Of a DNA stretch of 64,000 bases, positions 1 to 9,913 are shown piece by piece. Within the stretch, counting starts at the first letter, position 1; every line of letters starts with the position of its first letter. The notes below the pieces were generated by a model that saw only the letters and a list, made by a program, of their open reading frames with translations, did not search any database and had not been told where the DNA came from. Both the position numbers and the translations under genes were made by a program. Location: contig CM041777.1 in the NCBI GenBank assembly GCA_023374045.1, positions 480,601,594 through 480,665,593 on the forward strand, written 5' to 3'. This DNA is from Limonium bicolor (Eukaryota > Streptophyta > Magnoliopsida > Caryophyllales > Plumbaginaceae).

Positions 1-156
1 CGAATGTGTGTTGTGGTGTACGGGAGAGAATGAATGGAAGCGAATGGTATAATGTGGTGAGCGATGGTCTGATTTTCTGGTTTTCTCCGTACGTCTGTTA
101 AGGTTGAAGGTGCTGGGTTTATATAGAGGAAGAGGAGAAGGTTAGAGGCAGATCTG
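1..156 (+). promoter_or_regulatory. Promoter-like upstream part of an unclassified repeat
   Basis: This stretch leads into the tandem duplication that follows and is not itself repeated. A TATA-like string (tttatatagag, about 118-128) is followed by a purine-rich leader, the usual look of a plant LTR or gene core promoter. No open frame is convincing. It may be the U3/R part of an LTR whose other parts lie outside the window; that is inference. Confidence 0.3.
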
Positions 157-890
157 GAGTGGAAGAAGATTGATTGCACATTGATTGCAGATTGATTGCA
201 GACAGAGCTGGAGACAGACGCGTGAGTGAATTAAGGTAGGCGCCGCCTGGTATTAATGAAGAAGCAGTTCGACATGTCTGCGGCGCCGTAAAGGAAGAAG
301 GAAGAAGAAAACTGTCGCGTCTGAATTTAGTCACGTCCACCCTGTGTCCGCCTAAGGTTATGCGGACGTCACTCATGTCCGCCTCGTTGTCCGCCCAGTT
401 TTATGTGGACACACCCATGTCCGCCTCCCTGTCCGCCTAAGTTCATGCGGACACAATGGAGTCCGCCTCCTGTCCGCCTAAGTTCATGCGGACACAAATC
501 ACGTCCGTGTGTTGTCCGCCTCTGGTTATGCGGACACACCTTGTCCTGTCCGCCTTGTTTTATGCGGACACAGGGGCGGTTTCACCACAGTCTTGTCCGC
601 CTAAGTTCATGCGGACACGGCCACGGACACAAGTTTTTGACTTATTTTCTTTTACGAACTTTGACCGGCTCTAGATTCTTCGTTTGGACTCCGTTTTCTG
701 AGCCGTTTGCGTCTATGCGTTCGTCTCTTTGTCTACTTTGCTCCCAGCTTAGTTTTCCTCATGTTTAAACAATAAATTTGTGAGATAACCAATAAAACAT
801 AAACTAAAGGAAAACTAACCAAAGTGGAGAAATGAGCAAGAAAAGTGCTAATATAGTATATGAAATACACCTATAAAATATGCTCATTTG
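157..890. repeat. 734-bp tandem duplication, copy 1
   Basis: The unit starts gagtggaagaagattgattg, continues through a gattgcaga-rich stretch, a GC-rich ggcgccgcctgg segment and the hairpin array, and ends in an A-rich part with gctcatttgg. It recurs at once as copy 2 with only scattered differences, such as cgtgagtgaatt versus catgagtggatt. Short open frames inside it are low-complexity translations of the hairpins and are not annotated as genes. Confidence 0.85.
340..632. repeat. Hairpin array of GTCCGC...GCGGAC units, copy 1
   Basis: About six units of the form gtccgcctaagttcatgcgg followed by acaca. Each is an imperfect inverted repeat, with gtccgc pairing with gcggac around an 8-13 nt loop. 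Loops vary (aagttcat, ctggttat, ttgtttta). In RNA or single-stranded DNA this would form consecutive small stem-loops. The second array is at 1066-1367. Confidence 0.7.
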
Positions 891-1625
891 GAGTGGAAGA
901 AGATTGATTGCACATTGATTGCAGATTGATTGCAGACAGAGCTGGAGACAGACGCATGAGTGGATTAAGGTAGGCGCCGCCTGGTATTAATGAAGAAGCT
1001 GTTCGACATGTCTGCGGCGCCGCAAAGGAAGAAGGAAGAAGAAAACTGTCGCGTCTGAATTTAGTCACGTCCGCCCCTATGTCCGCCTAAGGTTATGCGG
1101 ATGTCATTCACGTCCGCCTCGTTGTCCGCCCAGTTTTATGCGGACACACCCATGTCCGCCTCCCTGTCCGCCTAAGTTCATGCGGACACAATGGAGTCCG
1201 CCTCCTGTCCGCCTAAGTTCATGCGGACACAAATCACGTCCGTGTGTTGTCCGCCTCTGGTTATGCGGACACACCTTGTCCTGTCCGCCTTGTTTTATGC
1301 GGACACAGGGGCGGTTTCACCACAGTCTTGTCCGCCTAAGTTCATGCGGACACAGCCACGGACACAAGTTTTTGACTTATTTTCTTCTACGAACTTTGAC
1401 CGGCTCTAGATTCTTCGTTTGGACTCCGTTTTCTGAGCCGTTTACGTCTATGCGTTCGTCTATTTGTCTACTTTGCTCCCAGCTTGGTTTTCCTCATGTT
1501 TAAACAATAAATTTGTGAGATAACCAATAAAACATAAACTAGAGGAAAACTAACCAAAGTGGAGAAATGAGCAAGAAAAGTGCTAATATGGTATATGAAA
1601 TACACCTATAAAACATGCTCATTTG
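891..1625. repeat. 734-bp tandem duplication, copy 2
   Basis: Second copy of the unit at 157-890. Its right edge (gctcatttgg at about 1616-1625) abuts the F-box-derived sequence, so the repeat interrupts that pseudogene. Copy 1 flows into copy 2 at the same end sequence, as expected from unequal exchange. Confidence 0.85.
1066..1367. repeat. Hairpin array of GTCCGC...GCGGAC units, copy 2
   Basis: Same array as at 340-632, carried along by the 734-bp duplication. Unit order and loops are conserved, with a few substitutions (for example gcggacacagcc versus gcggacacggcc at the last unit). Confidence 0.7.
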
Positions 1626-2095
1626 GACACTTATCAAATAGCTATCGCTGAAACCATGCCTGGTATACGTCACCTTCAACTGATTGGAAATAGGATGACA
1701 AACAAAGGCTTGCAAGCCATATTGGATAGTTGCTCTTGCCTTGAATCTCTCACATGAGTGCTTGTTCAAGTGGATCTCTCTGGGTACGGAAGAGATGTGC
1801 AGATATAATAGTGAAGGATGGTGGTTATCCTCATTTCTTGATTGATGAGAGTGAGTATGAGTATCTTGGTAACTAACTATGATTTTGATTATGATTCTCA
1901 TTATGGCTTCTACTGATGCCAAGACTTTTTATATGTTGTTTGATCAAGTATTGTGCCCTAGTGACTAGTGAGTGGAAGGTTACTAGCTAACTTGTTGGTG
2001 AACTGAAGATTGCCTTTTATCCATGCTTCAATGCATTTTTTATGTGGGTTAGTTTGGACTCTTTGTGTTACTTAATTTTCAGTAGTAATATAATA
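1626..2095 (+). pseudogene. 3' fragment of an F-box/LRR gene plus its 3' flank
   Basis: About 220 bp resemble the last part of the F-box gene at 46318-47500. Readable pieces include AIAE, MPG, HLQLIGNRMT, GLQAILDSCS and KRCADI. Frame breaks and a lost segment around 1755-1785 destroy the frame, so it is non-coding. Similarity continues past the stop into the 3' flank (gactttttatatgttg, ggtgaactgaagattg) to about 2095, which shows a genomic duplication rather than a retrocopy. The 5' part is absent; the sequence to the left is the tandem repeat. Confidence 0.8.
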
Positions 2096-2225
2096 ATGTT
2101 TGCTTTACTTCTTGTCTTTTGTTCAATTTCATAAAATATAAGTAGTTAAATCTAAGTTCTTTCTTATTGGCTAAATATTGGCTTTTCCAAATCAATTGCC
2201 ATTACAATTTCCCAATTATAGTATC

Positions 2226-2345
2226 GTTCTCATTTTTGTAACGACCAGTTAGTGGAATTTGCACAGATTAATGATTAACAGGAAGCTTTGTCTTTCAGGC
2301 AAACAATAAACGGATAATTGAATTTAATTGTTCAAAGATCGGGAT
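2226..2345 (+). other. Copy of the F-box gene 5' flanking region
   Basis: The string gttagtggaatttg and the following agattaatg...gaagctttgt...attgaatt match the upstream region of the F-box gene at about 46028-46130. It lies just downstream of the F-box 3' fragment, in the order expected of a head-to-tail array of F-box genes. The similarity stops near 2345 and no coding part follows. Confidence 0.55.
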
Positions 2346-2876
2346 GGAATCGTAAACTTGCCTTCCTTTTGTAGCTAAATTTCTGGTTTGTGCAGTTATT
2401 TTAATATAAATATATTATTAAATTTTATAGTCTTCAACATATAGTTATTATTAGAGTTTGTAGTAAATTTGGGTATATATACCCCAGGCGTTCTCTCTCC
2501 ATGTGAAAAAATCTCTTTATTGACTGAATTTTATTGTTTTATGTTATTGTATAATTAGGAATAGTTTTAATATTTATTTAAATCACTTAAATCAAAACAG
2601 AACTCAAATTAAGCTTAAAAAACTGGGTTGCAGCACAAAAGTGTATCCATCTGTAACAGACACATAAAAACGGACAAACCACGATACGATCTGTTTTATA
2701 TCATCCGCTGTCTATTTTTTATATTCTGCGGGTGATGCGCGTTTTGAGAACAGTTCAAAAATGGACAGATTTGTGTTCGTTATATTTTCTTTCGTGCGCA
2801 TAGTTCAAGCCAAATAAGAGACCTACTATGTTGGTCCGTTTCGGACTATTACCTCAACCGTTTTACGCACTATTCA
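2346..2876. other. AT-rich intergenic sequence, nothing recognised
   Basis: AT-rich DNA with no convincing open frame, no paired termini and no RNA gene that I can see. Between about 2690 and 2770 a few atcatccgct / gcgggtgatg strings loosely resemble the nearby MITE but do not form a clear element. Confidence 0.5.
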
Positions 2877-2983
2877 AGTCTGTCTGTTTTGTGGACGCTT
2901 CTAGTCTATCTGTTTTGTGAATGCTTCAAGTTCGTTCTTTTTATGGACGCTTCAAGTCCGTTTGTTTTGTGGACGCTTAAAGT
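2877..2983. repeat. Short tandem repeat, about 26-bp unit, four copies
   Basis: Four degenerate copies of gtctgtctgttttgtggacg plus cttcaa. The copies differ at several positions, so the array is old. No function is evident. Confidence 0.7.
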
Positions 2984-3079
2984 TCATCCATTGATGACGT
3001 TTAACCTGTTGGTCCCTTCCGAACCTGTAAAGACAGACAATTTTTACATTTTTTTAGTTTTGGTGTCCCTCTTTTACAA

Positions 3080-3305
3080 ATGAATCGGAAGGACAAACAA
3101 AAGTGGCAACAGATTCTACGACTTTTAAGGCTCTCCAAAGGAAGAAGATCACAACTCTACTCGGGAGCAAATGAAGGCGAAGAGACGGTCCAAGAACATT
3201 ACAAACAGACCATCAGCATCATAGTCACTTGCCGCCTCATCTTCCCACCCTGTTGCTGCTCCTTTTAGCTTTTCACAGTTTTTCATGAGTACTTTGTCTC
3301 CTGTT
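3080..3305 (+). pseudogene. PMD gene remnant, N-terminal exon part
   Basis: A basic, histidine-rich reading (KRRDGPR, then HHSHLPPHLP) precedes the hAT MITE and resumes after it at 22308 with HKEFVSPRRRF and an Asp-rich run. This is the low-complexity N-terminal part expected before a plant mobile domain. The MITE target duplication ctcctgtt forms its right edge (3298-3305). The small open frame at 3080-3268 is another frame of the same exon. The assignment rests on continuity with the clearer exons at 22740-23420. Confidence 0.5.
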
Positions 3306-3698
3306 TAGGAATGACAATTTTAAATGGATACCCGCTAACCCGATCCACCCGATTAGATAAATGGATGAAAACCCGAATAAACAAATAATGGACCGGGTGA
3401 CGGACTAGGTCAGGTGATGGATGAAACTTTTTCATCCGTCACCCAATCCGTCATCCGTTTATCACCCGATCCGTCATCCGTTAAAAGTTACACCTTATTT
3501 TACTTCATGTAATTAAATAGATCTTAAAGAAATTTTAAAAAATCGAAAAGAATAATTGTAGACTTATATGTTACTATCCATTTTTATTTTCTTCCATACA
3601 CTATGCAACTTGATACTATTTTCTTATTAATATTAGTATAATAGTTTTAGTATGTTTGGGTGAATATTCTTAAAATATAGGTAACATATACCTTTACC
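3306..3698. mobile_element. Outer hAT-type MITE, left part
   Basis: Terminal string taggaatgac faces gacatcccta at 22290-22299, and the flanking 8-mers ctcctgtt (3298-3305) and ctcttgtt (22300-22307) are a one-mismatch target duplication, as for hAT elements. The body is rich in gacggatgatggatg and catccgtcaccc strings that also occur in the right part, so the ends can fold back. The Tekay element (TSD aatac) and a second MITE inserted into it. Without the insertions it is about 620 bp. Confidence 0.8.
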
Positions 3699-4560
3699 AA
3701 TACTGTAACACCCCCGAATAACCCAACAGTAGTCTGAACGGTGCGCCAAACGAAACCACGATAAGTCTAAGCAGCGGATTCACAGTTCCATCCGGGTGTC
3801 ACAGACGCCAACCACCCACGTGGTTGACACAAAGACACTATCAATACCAAGCTACGGTCTGAATGACTGGAATTAAAACCTTAACCAAATTCAAGTACAA
3901 ACAGGAAATACAAACCAAGTACTGAGAGTCTACATCATAGGTTCTTACTTAAATTACACAAACCGAACATACAACAAGGGTTTAGTGTTACATAGTCACA
4001 ACCCATACATTAAAACATACTACATAGAAGTCTTGCCCATATGGACTACTCCTATGGTAGTCACCCTGCCTACTCTCCGCCTGCTTCCAGTTTCATACCT
4101 GTAAAAATTAAAGGACTCAGCAAAACTATGCTGAGTATAAACGTGTGTAGCCTGCATGTTACCGGGCTACACGACTACATGGTCGAATATGATTAAGTCC
4201 AATTTGCATGCTATAGTAAAACAATAACACACAATATACAACATCAACGTAGCAACACTCAACATGTTGGGCATAGAGATAACATCAAGCACCTCAAGCA
4301 TGTAAGACAAGTAGAGCTTACAAAAGAGTTTGAATAATGATGATCCTCACAGTAGGATCATTCAATGTTGAGTGTTTCATTTATTTTTCTTTGTTTCCAC
4401 CTTGTGTACTTCTCTTTCTCTTTCCTTGCACCAGGTCTGGGGATGTAAGTTAGTTCCCGTGACCATATAGTATAGGTGCCCATCTTTCTTTGCTTCTTTA
4501 TGGATTAATTGTGAGTTCTCTTGTCACCGCAAGTTGGAGGACGTCTCCTCCATAGCTAGT

Positions 4561-4701
4561 CCCCTATTCCCGACGTCGTGTGCCGAGAAAGCGGAGTCGC
4601 CTCTAGACTCCAGGATAAGCTCCACCAATTTGTCACTCCCACATTCCCGACACCCAGGGTCGAGAAAGCGGAGTCACCTCTAGACTCCAGGATGTGCTCC
4701 A
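4561..4701. repeat. Two-copy block inside the LTR
   Basis: Two adjacent copies of attcccgac...cgagaaagcggagtc...ctctagactccaggat...gctcca. The same pair is in the right LTR at about 16711-16870, where the second copy has gained a small internal duplication of gcggagtcacct. Confidence 0.75.
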
Positions 4702-5479
4702 CATAGAAGGGCGAAGGATCTGATGCAGATACCAACTCCCGAGTATTCCATACCACGCGGCCCGAGATGTTGTCTTCCCGAGTTATCCTCATGTTCCACC
4801 AATTGAGATTTGCTCTTCATTATAATTCATGAACAGACACCATAGTGGGTGTCATGGTACGTCCTCCATGGTTAGAGAGGAGTTCCCCTTTATAGAATTT
4901 TCTTTGTTTTCATAGTTCACAGTGTTTCATCTCAAATTCCATAAACGAGAAGGGACTAAACTACTGTGTGTGCGCAAATAATATACAACAATGATATAGA
5001 AATCATATAACACGATAAGCAAGCAATCTAATTTCATGCTTTAATCTTATGGTCTTTTTCACACAGAGCACACAGCAAACTAGCCATGTAACACGACAAC
5101 ATACAAACCACACACATGTCCATACCTTATTCGAAAGTACGAGTTGTCTCACACACGGGTCCCGGTCGGAGTTCGCTATGGCCCTAGCGTTAATTAAAGC
5201 AATGTGTCAGTTTATCATTTCATGTGATGACACTTTATATCGTATGTTATTCCCTAGGTATGTGTTAAATGCTTAGTTTATATTAATTCTTAGAACTTCA
5301 CAGGCATAAATTCTAGGCTTATCTTACTCCTAGGATATTCATATCTTTGTTTTACACGTTAACTAAGTCCTTTTTCCTTAGTTAATGTTTTAGAGCGTTT
5401 TAAGCGCTAGTTATGTAACAAGTTTATATAACATAGATATAACTCGTCTAATGTGTATTCCCTCCTTAGATAAATAGGT

Positions 5480-8230
5480 GAGAAATGTTTTAACCCTTGT
5501 ATAGTGGTAATATAGACCATAGAATACCCCTAAACCCATTTATACAGCAGTCCAAAAGTTTTAAAATTTGAAACATAAGTCCCGTGTAACACCTTATCTA
5601 ACTTCACTCTTAATGTAGTAATTGATGTGTAACTTTCTCCACACGCTTCGGTATCCTAGTTATGTTCATTAGCTATTATTTGAGTTCATTATTAAACTAG
5701 AATCACACTTATAACACCCTAGTAACACCGTTATACAGAAGCTCTAATATCAATGAAAACTGAAGCACAAGCTACACATTCCCTCTTGGTTCTTGTTGCT
5801 AGTTAGGTTAGTTTATGTTTGTTTCTTTCCTGCAGTGTTTACTCACTAGTTATGGGTGTTAACCATGTCTTAAACCCCCGAATAATACAATAAAACACTC
5901 ACCTAGGTTTATGTACTAAATTATACAGAGGCAGCAGCTGCTGCAAAACTGAAATCAAAATCAGTGCAATACACCTCTATTCCTTCCCTTGTAATTTGAT
6001 CAACTGTTTCTAATCTATCCAACTTCGCTGTACAGGTTTACGTAGGTTGGTTAGTTAGAGTTTGGGTCCGTTAGTAGGCTAATACAACACCCACACCCCA
6101 CTGGCACATCAGTTATTTAGAGACCATGTTACAGAAACCGAAATACAAGATCTGTTTCATTTATCTCCATGTCTAAGTCTCATAAACTGGTTTTTTTTAG
6201 TTTCCCCAAACTTATAGACACTCAGGCTTGTGTGTTATCCAAGTCTTATACTCAAAATTAATCCAGAACAACACCGATAACAACTTTGGAAGTTCATTTG
6301 ACAGAGAACAGACAGTGGGAGAAAACTGAAACATTAAATCTGGTTATGTTTTCTGTCAGGTCATTCTACCACTCACCTAACTGTCTCTCAATCTCACCCC
6401 TATGTGCTTCTTACTCAGTTAAGAGTTTTATCTCCATTTTAAACTCAAAAATACTTCAATAACCCTCACTTAATCTCTGCATAGAAAACTGAACCCAAAT
6501 CTGAAACTGATAACCTGATGTGAAACTTTCTGTTATTGTTGGTTTCTGTCCTTTTAGTCTCTTTTTGTTTTCCTAAACCGATTTACAACTTCCTCCAAAT
6601 CATTTACATTCTTAGTTAAGTCAACTTGAGAGACCCTAAGTTCATTCTTAACCCACAGGTAAATTTATACAGGAGCAAAACACTTGCAGAATCTGGAACA
6701 TAAACAAAAGTCTGTAATTTGAAACCGAAAGACTGATAACTCTCTTTTGTTTTTTCCTTCCTGTTCTGAATCTATTTTTTGTTTCCCTATAGGCATTTGT
6801 ACTTAGTTAAGTGTGTTAGGTGAGTTAGGGTTCATTAACTACCAAGTTGCAACCCCTCATGACCCTCTGTAACATATGTTAGACAGAAACTCGTTTCTTG
6901 GAAAAACATAAAACTGAAGTATTTCAATTCTACTATTTTTTTTTCTATCACTTAACCTGTCTTCTGTCATCGCCCCCCCCCCCCCCCTCATTTACTCTCA
7001 AGGTTAAGTGTGTTAATAAGCTCTTAAACTTTAGACTGACCCAAGACAAAATTGCTAATGTTACAGAAAACCTCATACTAAACTGGGAAGAACTGAACAT
7101 GAAACTGGTATTTAACTGTTAATTGCTTCGGTTTTAACTATATTGACTGATCTTCCCACCTTCTACTTGCTTAATTACTAATTAAATAGGAGTTTTAGCC
7201 AGGTTTTAACTTTTATCTAACCCTTACTAACCTCACCTGACCTTTGGAAAGTAAGTACACCAAGCACAAGTTTCACAGCAGTTGAGAACTACACCAGAAC
7301 AGAAAGCATACACTGTTGTATCTGTTACTTGTTTTTTTTCTTTTCGAGATCTGTCTTTATTTCTTTTTCTCAACATCCTCACGTTTGGATACTTAGTCAG
7401 GTGTATTTATAAGTTTATAAATGCATGGGCAACTCAAGACTACCCAAGGGCATTCAGTACACTGAGACTGTATGCTACAGGTTTGGCATATTTATCAGTT
7501 TTGACAGTTACTCTTCAACATCAGATGGTTTAGGTTTCCTTTCTTTTCTTCTAGGTTATTTAGTGGCTTAGCTAGTTAGTTTAATGTGATCTTATTCTCG
7601 AAAGCAACCCACAACAACACTGACTGTACTCTGAGAAGTTGATATACAGAAACACAATTTCAGAACTGAAACAAGTTATCAGGTTACACTTGACAGATTT
7701 GGTTTCTTTCATTTTTGTTGGTGTATTAAATTTTTAAGGATGACTCACCTCATATCTTAGCTGTCTTAATTAGTGTTTTTAACCCCAAAACAAAACCACA
7801 GCAACAAGGCTATACCCCTGGGAAGTTAATATACAGTAAACACATTATTTCGGAAACTGAAGTAACTTCTCATATCAGGCTATTTTTTTTACTTGTTTCA
7901 GTTATATGGTTTCTTTCCACTGTCTAATCCATCTTCTAGCTTTCCCAGCTTATTTCATAGGTGATTTATGGAGTGGTAATATAGTAGACTCATCATTACC
8001 GAATGAGTCCTTATAACTACTCTGGAAATCTTGTTATACAGGAACATAAATAGTTTTCAGTTCTGCACAGAGTACTTATGTAGCCTATTACCTCGAGTTA
8101 CTTCTTTGTTTTGGAGTTGGTTTCTCCTGGAAATCTTCTTGGCACAATGTAGCCTCCCAGACCTTTAGCACTCAGTCTCAACTTCTGGTTATAGCACAGA
8201 CGAGGTGTGGAGTAGCTGCAACCCGGTGTA
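5480..8230. repeat. Degenerate array of modules of about 190 bp in the LTR
   Basis: A recurring signature, (t)tatacag(r) followed 20-40 bp later by aaactgaa and then a pyrimidine-rich stretch, appears near 5541, 5731, 5921, 6127, 6300, 6480, 6665, 6881, 7061, 7273, 7451, 7641, 7831 and 8033. Mean spacing over these 13 intervals is about 192 bp. Individual modules are strongly diverged, so the array is old, but the phase is kept. The same array is in the right LTR. Confidence 0.6.
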
Positions 8231-9072
8231 ATTTCAGTAGAGCCTAGAAGACTGAAACTGATGCTCAACCAGAGTGCTGGTCCTTGAGCAGTTTTTTTTA
8301 ATGAGAACGCAGCTCTTGCTAGGAGGCTTGGAGTTCACTTGACGCATGGGAATAGCAGGGCCTTCTGGGTTGTTACTGGCACCGCATGCCAGGAAGGAGG
8401 AGAGTGATCGAGCAAGAGTATTAATTCAAGGGTGAATGTTGGAGGGGACTGGAAGGCACGTGATCCCTCAGGTGTTAGTGGTGAAAGTTTTTCAGTAATT
8501 AATTGGTGTTTATGGGCTCTAGCTTTCCTAGGGAGTGTGGGCATAACATCAAGATTACTATGGATGTCTTCTTGTCTGATTCCCTAGCACAAGGAGTCGA
8601 CAGAGGAGCATGGTTTATCGACTTAAAATTTGCTGTTGCAGAGAACAATTTAGGGAGTTCCTGGGAGTTGAAAAAAAACAAGCACTGATGCGTGGAGGTT
8701 GGAGTAGACACAACTCTGATGCACACGTCATGTCAGTTGCACTATATTTTTTTTCTGAAATCAAGGTGAGAACAGAGAGTGATTGTTGTCTTCTTGATTC
8801 CCGATGATGCAGAAAATCGATGGAGAGAATGAGGGCCATTACGTGAGCAAGGAGAATAATGGTCCCAAATTACAAAGAGATAAATGGGCATTTGAATAAA
8901 CGACAGTTTGGATGTTATGGTTTCTGTTCTTTTTTTTTGGTTTGGTTCGATCTGGTTCTGAAACGTGGAAGAAGGAGAAACGTGCTACAGATGCGTGATG
9001 ATTCTCTTCTCTCTTTTTTTGTAGTTAGGTCAGTTGACATAATACTAATATTAAGTTGTTGGTATAAGTTAC

Positions 9073-9154
9073 CGAATCCGGTTAAGACGTTCACTAGGCA
9101 TACGAGAGGTACGGGGTTCGAACCTCAGCGGGAGCGTACCTGCTCCCTTTTTTT
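9073..9154 (+). repeat. tRNA-like / SINE-like segment in the LTR (left copy)
   Basis: ccggttaagacgttcactagg is followed by gaggtacggggttcgaacctc, in which ggttcgaacc is a perfect Pol III B box. A T-run follows. The A-box half is truncated here, but the right LTR copy (21215-21282) keeps gagcacagctcatccggtt, an A-box-like start, and has lost the B box. Together they outline an old tRNA-derived insertion. It is not a functional tRNA. Confidence 0.5.
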
Positions 9155-9447
9155 ATAAGCGATGCACATGTTCATTTTTATATATGTACGACTATATATT
9201 ATATCGTGTTATTATTTATTTTTTTGTAACGAAGTTATGCGACGTTATTGTTACTTATTTACAACGTTACAATATCGTAACGTTACGTACATGTATTTTT
9301 GTACAAGTACGTGACTATATTGATATATAACGTTGTCACGCGTTCGGACATGTATACACACTAAATTTAATTGTTCGTACATTATTTTATGTCCGAATTA
9401 CAAAACACGTTATGATTTTATGCGTTTAAATGTTCAGGGGTGTTTCA

Positions 9448-9468
9448 ACTTACCCCCCTTAAAAGAGA
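9448..9468 (-). promoter_or_regulatory. Polypurine tract next to the 3' LTR
   Basis: On the minus strand this reads ctcttttaaggggggtaag and ends against the LTR start TGAAACACC. It would prime plus-strand DNA synthesis. A near-copy lies 430 bp upstream in the element (9877-9897). Confidence 0.75.
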
Positions 9469-9659
9469 CTTCGTCCCGAAGTCTTACTTCCTTAACTTAT
9501 ATTTCCACTCCTGGTAATCTTAGGGATCCAGTCCCGCAGTCATTCACGATAACCCAAAGGATTAAGTCCATAATTATAATTCTCAGTGCTTCTAAGCACC
9601 CATGCCACATCAGTGGCTTCACACAAGTTCTCATAGTAGACCAAGAAGCTAGCAATGTG

Positions 9660-9776
9660 TATAACATGCTAAAGTGTAAGGCAAGGCACACAACATTCAT
9701 TCATACAGAGCATATAACATGCTAAAGTGCAAACCATGGCACACAACATTTATTCATACAGAGCATACATATACGT
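9660..9776. repeat. Two tandem copies of about 60 bp in the 3' untranslated part
   Basis: taacatgctaaagtg...cacacaacatt...attcatacagagcata occurs twice in a row. It lies between the two polypurine tracts, downstream of the integrase stop. The region 9470-9876 holds no gene. Confidence 0.75.
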
Positions 9777-9876
9777 ACATAACATTTTCACACACAAGTC
9801 TACCAACCATCAACGTGTTGGTTGTAGGATTACAACACAGTGACACACGCAAAACATCCAAAACAAAACGCGCTTA

Positions 9877-9897
9877 CCCCCCTTAAAAGAGGGGTAC
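9877..9897 (-). promoter_or_regulatory. Second polypurine-tract copy
   Basis: Minus-strand reading cctcttttaaggggggtaag, almost identical to the tract bordering the LTR. It directly follows the end of the integrase frame (9914), where Tekay elements usually have their tract. The copy at the LTR is therefore probably a duplication or remnant of a rearranged 3' end. Confidence 0.6.
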
Positions 9898-9913
9898 GCC
9901 CTCGTACCCTACA

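Larger units (their letters stand above)
3704..9447 (-). repeat. 3' LTR of the AlkB-bearing element (5744 bp)
   Basis: Matches 15860-21581 along its whole length. Such a length is extreme for a Tekay element, where LTRs of a few kb are usual. No open frame of note lies within it. It contains two copies of an approximately 65-bp block (4561-4701), an array of modules of about 190 bp (5480-8230), a C homopolymer (about 6971-6987) and a tRNA-like B-box segment (9073-9154). Confidence 0.93.

Noticed and set aside
340..632. Direct repeats with variable spacers, superficially CRISPR-like
   Set aside because: The units are inverted repeats with no constant spacer length, in plant nuclear DNA among retrotransposons; no cas genes. 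They are hairpin repeats.
1539..1922. 127-codon minus-strand frame over the F-box fragment
   Set aside because: Antisense to the F-box-derived sequence and its flank; histidine/serine-rich translation with no domain.
9073..9154. A functional tRNA gene suggested by the B box ggttcgaacc
   Set aside because: The acceptor and D-arm part is truncated, there is no anticodon arm that folds, and the other LTR copy lacks the B box. Kept only as a tRNA-like relic.
8335..9158. Several 60-100 codon frames in the LTR around 8335-9158 and 20413-21462
   Set aside because: They overlap on both strands, are not conserved between the two LTRs, and contain no recognisable domain.
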